Of a stretch of DNA of 42,319 bases, positions 1-9,200 are shown piece after piece. Made by a program: the position numbers and the translations under genes. The notes under the pieces were generated by a model, which did no database searches, was not told where the DNA came from, and saw only the letters and a list, made by a program, of their open reading frames with translations. This DNA comes from JAWXCB01 sp034440455. GTDB taxonomy: Bacteria; Bacteroidota; Bacteroidia; Chitinophagales; CAIOSU01. The stretch is from contig JAWXCB010000025.1 in the NCBI GenBank assembly GCA_034440455.1, positions 1 through 42,319 of the forward strand. Direction: 5' to 3'. Every line of letters starts with the position of its first letter. Positions within the stretch are counted from its first letter, which is position 1.

Positions 1-189
1 GGTGAGTAGACCTCTACTCATGGTGAGTAGACCTCTACTCATGGTGAGTAGACCTCTACTCATGGTGAGTAGACCTCTACTCATGGTGAGTAGACCTCTC
101 CTCATGGTAGGTAGACCTCTATTAATGGTAGGTAGATCTCTATTAATGGTAGGTAGATCTCTACTAATGGTAGGTAGAGGGCTACCGAT
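1..189. repeat. 21-bp tandem repeat array (about 9 units)
   Basis: About nine head-to-tail 21-bp units run from the window edge to about 189. The first five are nearly identical; the last four diverge gradually. Each early unit holds an almost complete palindrome, TGAGTAGA-CC-TCTACTCA. Because 21 is a multiple of three, the array stays open as a Met-Val-Ser-Arg-Pro-Leu-Leu heptad in one plus-strand frame, but nothing else supports translation. The array may continue beyond the left edge. There are no unique spacers, so it is not a CRISPR array. A short hairpin (GTTTTG/CAAAAC, 195-210) follows the last unit. Confidence 0.9.
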
Positions 190-267
190 GGTGGGTTTTG
201 CAGGCAAAACATTTTCCTAACTGTGCCGGAATAGGAGTATTGTTTCACTTAAAAAAAAATTAAAACA

Positions 268-918
268 ATGAGAAAAGTAGCTGTTAAATTTTCAGTAATC
301 ACCATACTGGCAATAGATGCCTATGGTGGTAAGGCACAGCAAATCCATAATTTGCTTGCTGCTCAGTCGTCATCGCCTTTGTTTGGCACACCGCCAATTA
401 CAATGGTAGTTTTTCTTGCAATGATTCAAACGTATCTGAACCTGGTGGCGCAGGCGAGAGATGGCGGAAAAATTGCAATTGAAAACCGCAACAATCAGCG
501 TGATATCCTCACGGGCGCCCTGTTTCAAATTGCCGAGTGGGCTACCTACCAGGTGCGCAATGAAGAAAATGCCGTTGCCTTGCTGGAGAGCATTGGCTTT
601 ACGCCAACTAAAGCGAGCAAAACTCCGGTGCATGAAATCGGTGTTCCGCAGGGGCTTACTTCCGACCCTTCGCAGGAGCCGGGTAGCATCAGCATTCGCT
701 TTGAAACAGTGCCCCATGCTATTGGCTACGCTATTGAAATCAGCGAGCAGGCAAATGGTCCGGCTACTGTTTATCAGAACTATGGCTTCATCACCAAGTC
801 GCGCGCTACTATCACAGGGCTTGACAGGGGCAAGTTTTACACCGTGCGCCTGCGCGCCTGCAACGGCTCAGCGGGCTACTCGATGCCTTCTGAAACCACA
901 AGCTGCATGGCAGGATAA
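268..918 (+). CDS. Fibronectin type III-like domain protein
   Basis: This 216-residue protein has an N-terminal, mostly helical half (about residues 40-120, including an IENRNNQRDIL stretch) and a C-terminal fibronectin-III-like half (about 128-216). The FN3 part shows the usual strand pattern: SIRFETVPHAIGYAIEISE, then a Tyr-containing strand, then FYTVRLRACNGSAGYSMPSE. The arrangement resembles a family of about 200-residue Bacteroidota proteins of unknown role, which I recognise by pattern only. The start at 268 is preferred because the conserved LFGTPPIT segment lies about 40 residues in. The gene stands alone between the tandem array and a terminator. There is no convincing signal peptide and no enzymatic motif; a binding or structural role is only a guess. 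Confidence 0.75.
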   Translation: MRKVAVKFSVITILAIDAYGGKAQQIHNLLAAQSSSPLFGTPPITMVVFLAMIQTYLNLVAQARDGGKIAIENRNNQRDILTGALFQIAEWATYQVRNEENAVALLESIGFTPTKASKTPVHEIGVPQGLTSDPSQEPGSISIRFETVPHAIGYAIEISEQANGPATVYQNYGFITKSRATITGLDRGKFYTVRLRACNGSAGYSMPSETTSCMAG

Positions 919-950
919 TCAGACATTTTTATTCATTTTTTTTGGAAAAC

Positions 951-986
951 AAAAGCCGCTGCGCCATCAGCGGCTTTTGTTTTTTC
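951..986 (+). terminator. Intrinsic terminator after the FN3-like gene
   Basis: An 11-bp perfect stem (AAAAGCCGCTG / CAGCGGCTTTT) with a 6-base loop is followed by a T-rich run (GTTTTTTCT). It lies 33 bp after the stop of the FN3-like gene and separates it from the sdh operon. Confidence 0.85.
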
Positions 987-1108
987 TGCGTGGTGTGGTG
1001 CGCACAGGCGCTGATGCTCTTCTGCAATGCTACGCCACTAAACAGAGCCACTAAAGCATTGAAATCCGTACGCGCAAAAAAAACTCCTTCGATTAAGCCT
1101 TCTAACTT

Positions 1109-1116
1109 TAAATTTG
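1109..1116 (+). promoter_or_regulatory. Putative -7 box for sdhCAB
   Basis: TAAATTTG is a perfect match to the Bacteroidota -7 consensus TAnnTTTG. It sits 22 bp before the sdhC start. The upstream -33 element is poor (TTC rather than TTTG at the expected distance), so this is a tentative call. Confidence 0.4.
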
Positions 1117-1138
1117 CATTCAAATTCCAATCCCCGGC

Positions 1139-1912
1139 ATGAACCTGAATGCATTTATCAACTCCTCCATCGGCAGAAAATTATTGATGAGCCTCACGGG
1201 GCTTTTTTTATGCCTTTTTTTAGTGACGCATTTAACGGGCAACCTGCAATTATTTTTAAACGACAATGGCTATGCGTTTAACAATTACGCGGTGTTCATG
1301 ACCACCAATCCGCTGATTAAAATTGTTTCCTACGTGCTTTACATCACTATTCCAATTCATGCCATCTGGGGCATTTATCTTGAAGTGAAAAACAGGCGCG
1401 CGCGTCCGCAGGGTTATGCGGTGCATCCGGGCAATGCGACAAGCTCTTTCTTTTCACGCAACATGGCGATTCTCGGCACGCTGGTTTTGGTTTTTATCAG
1501 CGTACACATGTCCGGCTTTTGGTATCAATATAAATTCGGCAACCTCGCTTATACCGCCTACACGGAAAATATTCAAACCGGTGAAATCACTTCGGCCGAG
1601 CATCCCGCCATTGCAGACAAGCAGTTGGAATACATGAAAGATGAAACCACCAAAGTAACTGTGTTGCGCGATTTGTATAAGGAAGTGGCGACTGTGTTTG
1701 GCAACAATTTGTTCTTCGTGTTGTTTTATGTAGCATCCATGGTTGCTCTTTCATTCCATCTGATTCATGGTTTCCAAAGCGGGTTTCAAACGCTGGGCAT
1801 CAATCACAAAAAATATACGCCCGCAATCAAGGCAGTGAGCGTGTGGGGCTTTGGCGTGATTATCCCGGTGCTGTTTGCGCTGATTCCGCTCTATTTTTAC
1901 TTTGTTAAATGA
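1139..1912 (+). CDS. sdhC: Succinate dehydrogenase/fumarate reductase cytochrome b558 subunit
   Basis: This is the membrane anchor of respiratory complex II. It carries heme b and passes electrons between the SdhAB head and the menaquinone pool. The 257 residues contain about five hydrophobic helices. Candidate axial heme histidines lie within helices: His31 (THLTGN), His74 (IPIHAIWG), His123 (SVHMSG) and His207/His210 (HLIHGFQ). The length and single-polypeptide form are typical of the diheme b558 (Bacillus/Bacteroidota) type, not the two-subunit SdhC/SdhD type. The ATG at 1139 directly precedes the conserved NAFINSSIGRK start. It is the first gene of an sdhC-sdhA-sdhB operon. Confidence 0.95.
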   Translation: MNLNAFINSSIGRKLLMSLTGLFLCLFLVTHLTGNLQLFLNDNGYAFNNYAVFMTTNPLIKIVSYVLYITIPIHAIWGIYLEVKNRRARPQGYAVHPGNATSSFFSRNMAILGTLVLVFISVHMSGFWYQYKFGNLAYTAYTENIQTGEITSAEHPAIADKQLEYMKDETTKVTVLRDLYKEVATVFGNNLFFVLFYVASMVALSFHLIHGFQSGFQTLGINHKKYTPAIKAVSVWGFGVIIPVLFALIPLYFYFVK

Positions 1913-1917
1913 TTCAC

Positions 1918-2046
1918 AAGATGCAAGCTGCAAGCCACAAGCTACAAGCTGAATTAACAGATGCTGTTTGGCTTGCAGCTAACAGTTTGCAGATTGAAGT
2001 TCATCTCATCCGGCTCGCAGCTAACAGCTTGCAGCTAAAAGCTAAA
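1918..2046. repeat. Inverted/direct repeat cluster in the sdhC-sdhA spacer
   Basis: The spacer is built almost entirely from AAGCTGCAAGC-like words and their complements. Two 23-bp direct copies, at 1970-1992 and 2012-2034, differ at two positions. Both are complementary to the CAAGCTGCAAGC/CAAGCTACAAGC words at 1924-1951, so the RNA can fold into alternative stems. It lies inside an operon and ends six bases before the sdhA start. Confidence 0.75.
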
Positions 2047-2051
2047 AAACT

Positions 2052-3989
2052 ATGTCTGAATTGAATTCTAAAATCCCTGACGGTGCAATAGGCGAAAAGT
2101 GGGAACACTACAAGCAAAAGGTGCAACTTGTGAATCCCGCCAACAAGCGCAAACTTGAAGTGATTGTTATCGGCACGGGACTGGCGGGTGCATCCGCTGC
2201 TGCCACGCTTGCCGAACTTGGCTATAAAGTGAAAGCATTTTGTTTTCAGGATTCTCCGCGCAGGGCGCACTCCATTGCAGCGCAAGGCGGCATCAATGCG
2301 GCAAAAAACTACAAGAATGATGGCGACTCGGTGTTTCGCCTGTTTTATGATACGGTGAAGGGGGGAGACTTTCGCGCGCGCGAAGGCAATGTGCATCGCC
2401 TTGCGGAAGTGTCGGTGGATATTATTGACCAGTGTGTTGCGCAGGGCGTTCCTTTTGCGCGTGAATATGGTGGCTTGCTCGACAACCGCTCATTCGGTGG
2501 AGCGCAGGTGAGCCGCACATTTTATGCGCGTGGACAAACGGGGCAACAACTTTTGATTGGCGCATATCAGGCATTGGAGCGACAAATTGGCTTGGGCAAT
2601 GTGCAGATGTTTTCGCGCCATGAGATGGTGGATGTGGTAACGATTGACGGCAAAGCGCGTGGCATCATCGCAAAAGATTTGGTGAGCGGAAAAATGGAGC
2701 GCCACTTCGGACACGCGGTGTTGTTGTGTTCGGGTGGATATGGCAACGTATTTTATCTTTCTACCAATGCGATGGGCAGCAATGTTACAGCGGCATGGAA
2801 GGCGCATAAAAAAGGGGCATACTTTGGCAATCCGTGCTACACGCAAATTCATCCAACGTGCATTCCTGTTTCGGGCGAATATCAATCGAAGCTTACGCTG
2901 ATGTCGGAATCGCTGCGCAATGACGGGCGCGTATGGGTGCCGAAATCCAAAGAAGATGCAAAAGCGATTCGCGAAGGAAAGAAAAGAGCCGAAGACATAA
3001 AAGAAGATGACCGGGATTATTATCTCGAAAGAAAATATCCTTCCTTCGGCAACCTCAGCCCGCGCGACATCGCTTCGCGCGCAGCGAAGGAAGCCTGTGA
3101 TGAGGGGCGTGGCATTGTGCCTTCGGGCTTTGGCGTGTTTCTCGATTTTGCCGATGCCATCAAGCGGCTGGGCATTGATGTGGTAAAAGCCCGCTATGGC
3201 GAATTGTTTCCGATGTATGAAAACATCACTAATGAAGACCCGCTCAAAACCCCGATGAAGATGTATCCCGCAGTGCATTACACGATGGGCGGCTTGTGGG
3301 TTGATTATGAATTGATGACAACTGTTCCCGGGTTGTACTGCTTGGGCGAAGCCAACTTCAGCGACCATGGCGCGAACCGTCTTGGGGCATCAGCGCTCAT
3401 GCAGGGATTGGCTGATGGTTACTTTGTGATTCCTTATACGCTGGGGAATTATCTTTCAACTGAAATTTTCACCAAGGCGATTCCAACAAATCACCCTGAG
3501 TTTGAAAAAGCGGAGAAAGAAGCTACGGAAAGAATGCAGCGCATCTATCATGTGAAAGGGAAGCGCAGTGTGGACAGTTTTCACAAAGCGCTCGGACATA
3601 TCATGTGGGAATATTGCGGCATGGCGCGCACGGCAGAGGGTTTGACGAAAGCCCGCGCACTCTTGCGCGACCTGCGCAACGAGTTTTACAAAGACGTATT
3701 TATTCCCGGTGAAATAGAAAGCTTCAACCCTGAGTTGGATAAAGCAGGTCGCGTTGCCGATTTCATTGAACTGGGCGAGTTGATGGTGATTGATGCGCTC
3801 AACAGAAACGAATCGTGTGGCGGGCATTTCCGCGTGGAGTATCAGGATGCAGGCGAAGCAAAGCGCGATGATGAAAACTATGCTTATGCTGCCGCGTGGG
3901 AACACACCAGCGTTGATGCCGACCCGGTGCTGCACAAAGAAGCGTTGAAGTTTGAAAACGTGAAGCTGGCAGTAAGGAGTTATAAGTAA
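2052..3989 (+). CDS. sdhA: Succinate dehydrogenase/fumarate reductase flavoprotein subunit
   Basis: This is the catalytic subunit that interconverts succinate and fumarate with covalently bound FAD. The 645 residues show the Rossmann dinucleotide motif GTGLAG (41-46), the FAD-attachment His73 in RRAHSIAAQGG, and active-site segments QIHPT (His267), SPRDIASR (Arg338/Arg343), PAVHYTMGG (His409) and GANRLGAS. The length and extended C-terminus are typical of the Bacteroidota b558-type complex. It lies 139 bp after sdhC and 150 bp before sdhB; both gaps are filled with repeats. Sequence alone cannot decide whether the complex mainly oxidises succinate or reduces fumarate. Confidence 0.97.
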   Translation: MSELNSKIPDGAIGEKWEHYKQKVQLVNPANKRKLEVIVIGTGLAGASAAATLAELGYKVKAFCFQDSPRRAHSIAAQGGINAAKNYKNDGDSVFRLFYDTVKGGDFRAREGNVHRLAEVSVDIIDQCVAQGVPFAREYGGLLDNRSFGGAQVSRTFYARGQTGQQLLIGAYQALERQIGLGNVQMFSRHEMVDVVTIDGKARGIIAKDLVSGKMERHFGHAVLLCSGGYGNVFYLSTNAMGSNVTAAWKAHKKGAYFGNPCYTQIHPTCIPVSGEYQSKLTLMSESLRNDGRVWVPKSKEDAKAIREGKKRAEDIKEDDRDYYLERKYPSFGNLSPRDIASRAAKEACDEGRGIVPSGFGVFLDFADAIKRLGIDVVKARYGELFPMYENITNEDPLKTPMKMYPAVHYTMGGLWVDYELMTTVPGLYCLGEANFSDHGANRLGASALMQGLADGYFVIPYTLGNYLSTEIFTKAIPTNHPEFEKAEKEATERMQRIYHVKGKRSVDSFHKALGHIMWEYCGMARTAEGLTKARALLRDLRNEFYKDVFIPGEIESFNPELDKAGRVADFIELGELMVIDALNRNESCGGHFRVEYQDAGEAKRDDENYAYAAAWEHTSVDADPVLHKEALKFENVKLAVRSYK

Positions 3990-4011
3990 AGATGAAAATA
4001 AAATCCGTTAT

Positions 4012-4095
4012 CGTCATTCTGAGCGGAGGCTTTGCGGAGCGAAGAATCTCATACTTTAGAAATTGAGGAGATGCTTCGCTGTGTTCAGCATGACG
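4012..4095. repeat. Palindromic intergenic repeat in the sdhA-sdhB spacer
   Basis: The ends CGTCATTCTGAGCG (from 4012) and TTCAGCATGACG (to 4095) are imperfect inverted copies. Inside them GCGAAGAATCTC is mirrored by GAGATGCTTCGC. This is the widespread CGTCATTCTGAG...CTCAG-ATGACG type of dispersed palindromic element. It would form one long hairpin in the sdh mRNA between sdhA and sdhB. Confidence 0.8.
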
Positions 4096-4139
4096 ACTTA
4101 TGGAGTTTTTGACGTAAATACAAATAAGAACAATACACC

Positions 4140-4889
4140 ATGAAAATCAATCTGAAAGTCTGGAGGCAAAAGAACAGCAGCGCGGCAGGAAAATTCGTTG
4201 ACTATAGCGTTGACACAGTGAACCCCGATATGAGTTTCCTCGAAATGATTGACGTGCTCAACGAGCAACTCATCGCAAAAGGGGATGACCCGATTGCCTT
4301 TGATCATGATTGCCGCGAAGGCATCTGCGGCATGTGCAGCATGTATATCAATGGTCGAGCGCATGGTCCGAAACATGCTACTACTACTTGTCAGTTGTAT
4401 ATGCGCATGTTCAAAGACGGGGAAACGATTGTTGTAGAACCCTGGCGCGCAGCGGCTTTCCCGATTATCAAAGATTTAGTAACCGACCGCACCGCGTTTG
4501 ACCGCATCATCGCAGCCGGTGGTTACATTGGCGTGAACACGGGACAGGCGCAGGATGCTAACTCGCTTCCTGTCGAAAAAGAGCTTACAGAAAAATCAAT
4601 GGATGCCGCAGCCTGCATTGGCTGTGGAGCATGTGTGGCGGCTTGCAAGAATGCTTCGGCAATGCTGTTTGTTTCTGCTAAAGTTTCTCATCTCGCCCTG
4701 CTGCCACAAGGACATCCCGAACGCTCGCGCAGAGCATTGGCGATGGTGGCGCAGATGGATGCCGAAGGCTTTGGCAGTTGCACCAACACAGGCGCATGTG
4801 AAGCAGAATGCCCGAAAGAAATCTCGCTCTCCAACATTGCAAGACTTAACAGGGAATATCTGTCTGCTGCGGTGGCGGATGAGAAATAA
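4140..4889 (+). CDS. sdhB: Succinate dehydrogenase/fumarate reductase iron-sulfur subunit
   Basis: This is the electron-transfer subunit linking the FAD of SdhA to the heme of SdhC. The 249 residues carry all three cluster motifs. The [2Fe-2S] ligands are Cys58, Cys63, Cys66 (CREGICGMC) and Cys84. The [4Fe-4S] ligands are Cys159, Cys162, Cys165 and Cys169 (CIGCGACVAAC). The [3Fe-4S] ligands are Cys214, Cys220 and Cys224, with the usual Pro after the last. It is the last gene of the operon. The following 159 bp to the converging efflux gene hold nothing I can identify. Confidence 0.97.
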   Translation: MKINLKVWRQKNSSAAGKFVDYSVDTVNPDMSFLEMIDVLNEQLIAKGDDPIAFDHDCREGICGMCSMYINGRAHGPKHATTTCQLYMRMFKDGETIVVEPWRAAAFPIIKDLVTDRTAFDRIIAAGGYIGVNTGQAQDANSLPVEKELTEKSMDAAACIGCGACVAACKNASAMLFVSAKVSHLALLPQGHPERSRRALAMVAQMDAEGFGSCTNTGACEAECPKEISLSNIARLNREYLSAAVADEK

Positions 4890-5048
4890 TACTGCCCGGA
4901 GTTATTTCTTATCTATCAGGTTGAAGACAAGAATCATGAGTGGAAGTATGATGATGAATGACAACCAGAATATTACTTGCTCTCTCTTTCTTTTGCTACC
5001 TTGATTTCTTTCATGCCAAAAGCAAATGTGAGTGAAAGTGCGTTGGCA

Positions 5049-6233
5049 CTACAACTGATACTTGAATAACTCCGCAATCACTATATTAAATTCCATCTCT
5101 GTTTGCAAAAAATTGTTGTAAGCATTGACATAGTAATTCGCCTCCATGAAATATTCAATGGTTGAAATTTGTCCTAATGCCAAAGCTTTGTTCAAAAGCG
5201 GAATATTGTTCAGCGTTGAGAAAGCGGTTTGATATTCTTCCAAAGTGATTTTCAGGTTGGTGTATTTGTCGTATAGTTGCTTTATTTCATGGTAGTGCTC
5301 GTTGAGGTGATTTTCAAGTTTCAGCTCAGCGAACAAAAGCGTTGATTGCCCAGCTTTCACCGTATTCCTGTTTTCCCAGAGCGGAATAGTGATTCCAGTA
5401 TGAACACCGTTGAATGTTTGTCCTAAAATTCCCTGATAATGATAGCCCGCCTCAATCTTTGGCAGCCAAAGCGATTTACTTAGTTCAATTTGTTTTTGAG
5501 AAATAATTTTTTCCTGCTCTAAGATTTTGCGATGCGGGTCGTTGCTTTCATACTCCGGCTCTAATTGTTCAAAAGGCGGAATATAGGGCAATGCAGGGTA
5601 GATAGGATCCGTAAATGAAATTGCTATTCCACCATTCAGTTTGGTGAGTTTGATATTGAGTTGTGAAATGGCAGAAATATTATCCTGATATTCTTTCTTG
5701 ATTTCTATAAGTTGGAGTTGCGCTTTGTTTACGTCTAAAATATTGCCGTCACCTTTTTCTAACCTTGTTTTAAAATCACTCAATAGTCTCTCCGTGTTTT
5801 GCTTTCGCTGTTCAAGTTGCATCTGCAATTTGTTGCGGTGAACCAATTCAATACACGTCTTTTTCGCTTCGAGCAAAATATCCTGAAGTGCAGCGACAAG
5901 TTGAAACTCTGTTTGTGCGGTCTGTTGTTTTGATAACTGATTCTTCTTAACATATACAGTCGGAAAATCAAATGACTGTGAAATGGTGAACTCTGTTTGA
6001 ATGCCGGCAGTGGCGGGGCTTCCGATTAGATAATCAAATTCGGCAGTAGGATTAGGAAGCGATAACCCTGTTTTGTAGTGCAGCTTTTGCGCTTCCCAAT
6101 ATTGGGTGTTCGCCTGAATGGTCTTATTGTTCTTTAAGACAGATGAAAGAACGGAATCCATATTGGATTGCGCAGTCGCATTAACTGCCAATGCAAGAGC
6201 AAACAATTTTATGAGGGTGATTTTACTATTCAT
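5049..6233 (-). CDS. CusC-like TolC-family outer-membrane efflux protein
   Basis: This is the outer-membrane channel of a tripartite heavy-metal efflux pump. A cleavable signal peptide (LFALALAVNATAQ) is followed by about 370 residues of amphipathic helices and strands with TolC-family features: an SLPNPTAEFDY-like segment near residue 60, and QAELKLENHL-like coiled-coil helices near the C-terminus. At 394 residues it is the short TolC version usual in Bacteroidota metal pumps. Its ATG overlaps the stop of the upstream RND gene by 4 nt (ATGA), which indicates translational coupling. It is the last gene of the island. The substrate (copper or silver) is inferred from the neighbours. Confidence 0.88.
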   Translation of the reverse strand: MNSKITLIKLFALALAVNATAQSNMDSVLSSVLKNNKTIQANTQYWEAQKLHYKTGLSLPNPTAEFDYLIGSPATAGIQTEFTISQSFDFPTVYVKKNQLSKQQTAQTEFQLVAALQDILLEAKKTCIELVHRNKLQMQLEQRKQNTERLLSDFKTRLEKGDGNILDVNKAQLQLIEIKKEYQDNISAISQLNIKLTKLNGGIAISFTDPIYPALPYIPPFEQLEPEYESNDPHRKILEQEKIISQKQIELSKSLWLPKIEAGYHYQGILGQTFNGVHTGITIPLWENRNTVKAGQSTLLFAELKLENHLNEHYHEIKQLYDKYTNLKITLEEYQTAFSTLNNIPLLNKALALGQISTIEYFMEANYYVNAYNNFLQTEMEFNIVIAELFKYQL

Positions 6234-9200
6234 TTCACTACTGATTTAGAGTTTGATAAATAATACACAACAGGCACAATCAAAATATTGAGCAGGGTGG
6301 AAGTAAGCAACCCGCCCAATATCACTTTTGCCATCGGGCTTTGAATTTCATTGCCGGGCAAATCGCCTGCAATGGCAAGCGGAATGAGCGCAAGTCCGGC
6401 AGTGAGCGCAGTCATCAGGATGGGACTTATTCTGTCTTTCGAGCCTGTAATAACGGTGTTATATAAATCCATTCCTTCCTCCCGCAGCGTTTTATAATGC
6501 GATACCAGTAAAATTCCGTTGCGTGTCGCTACTCCGAACAAAGTGATAAACCCGATAATGCTTGGGATACTCATTATTCCACTTGTAATGTAAATGCTGA
6601 AAATGCCCCCAATCAATGCAAGCGGAAGATTTAACAGAATGATGAACGCCATTTTCACTTGCTTGAATTCCTGAAAGAGTAAAAGAAAAATCACAAGTAA
6701 TGAAAGCAGCGATGTAACGAGTAACGTCTTAGATGCTTGCGCTTCAGCTTCAAACTGACCACTGTATTCAATGTGATAGCCTTCCGGCAATTTGATTTTA
6801 TCGCTGATGATTTTCTGAATGTCCTGCACTACACTTTTTTGGTCACGCCCTGCAACATTTGCACTGACTACAGTTTTGCGTTGCACATTTTCTCTGTTGA
6901 TTGTATTCGGTCCCGTTGTGCTGATAACATCCGCCACATAATGCAATGGAATTTTCTGCCCGTCATGCGCATCAATTATCGTGTTACGGATATTTTCGAT
7001 TTTGCCTCTGTTCGCATCATTGTAGCGTAAAATCAAATCGAAAGTCTTTGCGCCCTCATAGATTTCTGAAACTTTCTCACCAGCAAAAGCCACATCCACA
7101 AATTCGTTAAATTCCCCAATGGTAATTCCGTAGTGGCTAAGAATATCGCGCTTCGCCTTGATTTGCACCTGCGGAATTTCCACTTGCTGCTCCACGCTTA
7201 AATCAACTAATCCGTCAATGATTTGAATTTCATTTTTGATTTCATTGGAAAGCGTAAAGAGTTTATTCAAATCACTTCCGAAAATTTTGATGGCGATGTT
7301 GGCGCGTGTCCCCGAAAGCATGTGGTCAATGCGGTGAGAAATGGGCTGACCGATGGTGATGTTTGCGCCTGTAACGCCTTTTAATTTTTCCCGCACTTCT
7401 TCAAGAAACTCCTCGCGGCTTCTTTCCGTCAATACAAAAGGCGCATCTATCTCTGCTGCATTCACGCCTTGCGCATGTTCATCCAATTCCGCTCTGCCTG
7501 TTCTTCTCGTAGTAATTTTTATTTCAGGAACTGAAAGCAAAGCGTTTTCCACTGCCGAGCCGATTTTATTGCTTTGGTCCAATGAAATTCCCGGCAAGCT
7601 CACTGCGCTTATCACTAATGAGCCTTCATTAAATTCCGGCAAAAAACTTCTGCCCAACTGACTCATTACCATCAAAGCGACAACCAATAAAGCAAGCGAA
7701 ACAGCAATGACTGATTTTTTCCAGCGCATCACTTTTTCCAAAGTCAATACGTACAAACTTTGCAACCGCTGCACGAGCCAACTTTCTCCATGCTGCTTTT
7801 GCAGCATCTTCTCATCCGTCAGCAAATAGCTACCCAGCACTGGCGTGAGCGTGATGGAAACAATCAGCGATGCAAAAAGCGAAACGATAAATGCGATGCC
7901 AAGCGGTGCAAGCAGCTTGCCTTCCATGCCTGACAAAAAGAATAGAGGAACGAAAGCGACAATGATGATGAACGTGGCGTTGATGATGCTTGTCCTGATT
8001 TCTACCGATGCGTCAAATATCACTTTGAGTTTTTCCTTGCGCTCGCTTATCGGTTTCATCGCATTTTGCTTCAGCCTCTTAAAAACATTCTCCACGTCAA
8101 TTATCGCATCATCCACCAATGCGCCAATGGCGATTGCCATTCCGCCAAGGCTCATGGTGTTGATGGTGAAACCAAGCCATTTCAAAGTGAAGATGGCAAC
8201 GAGTAAAGAAATCGGAATTGCCAACAGCGAAATGACGGTTGCCCGCCAATTCATCAGGAACAAAAACAGAATAATGATGACGAAAATGCTTCCTTCCAAA
8301 AGCGTCTTATTGATGTTGCTGATGGAGGCATTGATGAAATCAGCCTGGCGGAAAATATTTGTGTTGATGTGAATGTCCTGCGGCAAATTTGTTTGCATCT
8401 CAGTAATAGCTTCATCAATCTTTGTAGTGAGTTCTAACGTGTTGGTGGCAGGCTGCTTCATTACAGTTATTATCACAGCCGGTTTGCCATTCAGCGAACC
8501 ATCGCCAATTTTTTGCGCTGCCCCGATTTTTATTTCAGCCACATCTTCAATCTTCACCGGAACTTCGTTCATCATTTTGATTACTGATTTTCCGATTTCG
8601 TTTACATCGCTTGTTCTTCCAATACCTTTCACAATGTATTCGTTGCTGTATTCGCTGATGAAACCGCCCGAAGAATTTCCGTTTGCCTGTTCGCTTGCTT
8701 TCAATAATTCAGAAAGGGAAACATGGTAGTAATTCATTTTTTGCGGTGAAGCGAGAATCTGGTACTGCTTGTATTCCCCACCGATAATCACCACTTGCGC
8801 TACTCCTCCGGTTGCCAATAATCTCGGACGGATTGTCCAGTCGGCAATGGTGCGCAAATCCATCTGCGAAGAGGAATCAGCGGTCACACCGATTAGCATG
8901 ATTTCACCCATGATGCTTGCCTGCGGACCCATCGTGGGATTGCCAACACCCTGCGGCAATTTTTCTGCAACGGCAATTATTTTTTCGTTTACAATTTGCC
9001 TTGCCTTGAAAATGTCGGTGTTCCACTCAAACTCAATCCACACAATTGAAATTCCTGCCGATGATGAACTGCGCACCCTGCGAACATTGGTTGCACCGTT
9101 CACTGAAGTTTCGATGGGAAAGGTCACGAGTTTCTCCACTTCTTCAGGAGCCATGCCGTGTGCTTCGGTCAGCACGACCACGGTGGGCGCGGTCAAGTCC

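Noticed and set aside
1..189. CRISPR array
   Set aside because: The units are directly adjacent with no unique spacers, and no cas gene is present.
2..220. 72-residue ORF with MVSRPLL heptads
   Set aside because: It is a by-product of the 21-bp repeat length; no ribosome site, no known domain, and the open frame simply follows from a stop-free repeat unit.
2490..3368. Long minus-strand ORF of 292 residues opposite sdhA
   Set aside because: It is a shadow of the sdhA frame, with no domain and an atypical composition.
4678..4740. GHPERSRR in SdhB as a translated repeat insertion
   Set aside because: This string often comes from translated dispersed repeats, but the local length matches the usual SdhB segment (LLPQG...MVAQMD), so no insert is needed.
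7353..8729. Several plus-strand ORFs of 100-175 residues opposite the RND pump gene
   Set aside because: They are antisense shadows of a conserved 1029-residue protein and show no family signature.
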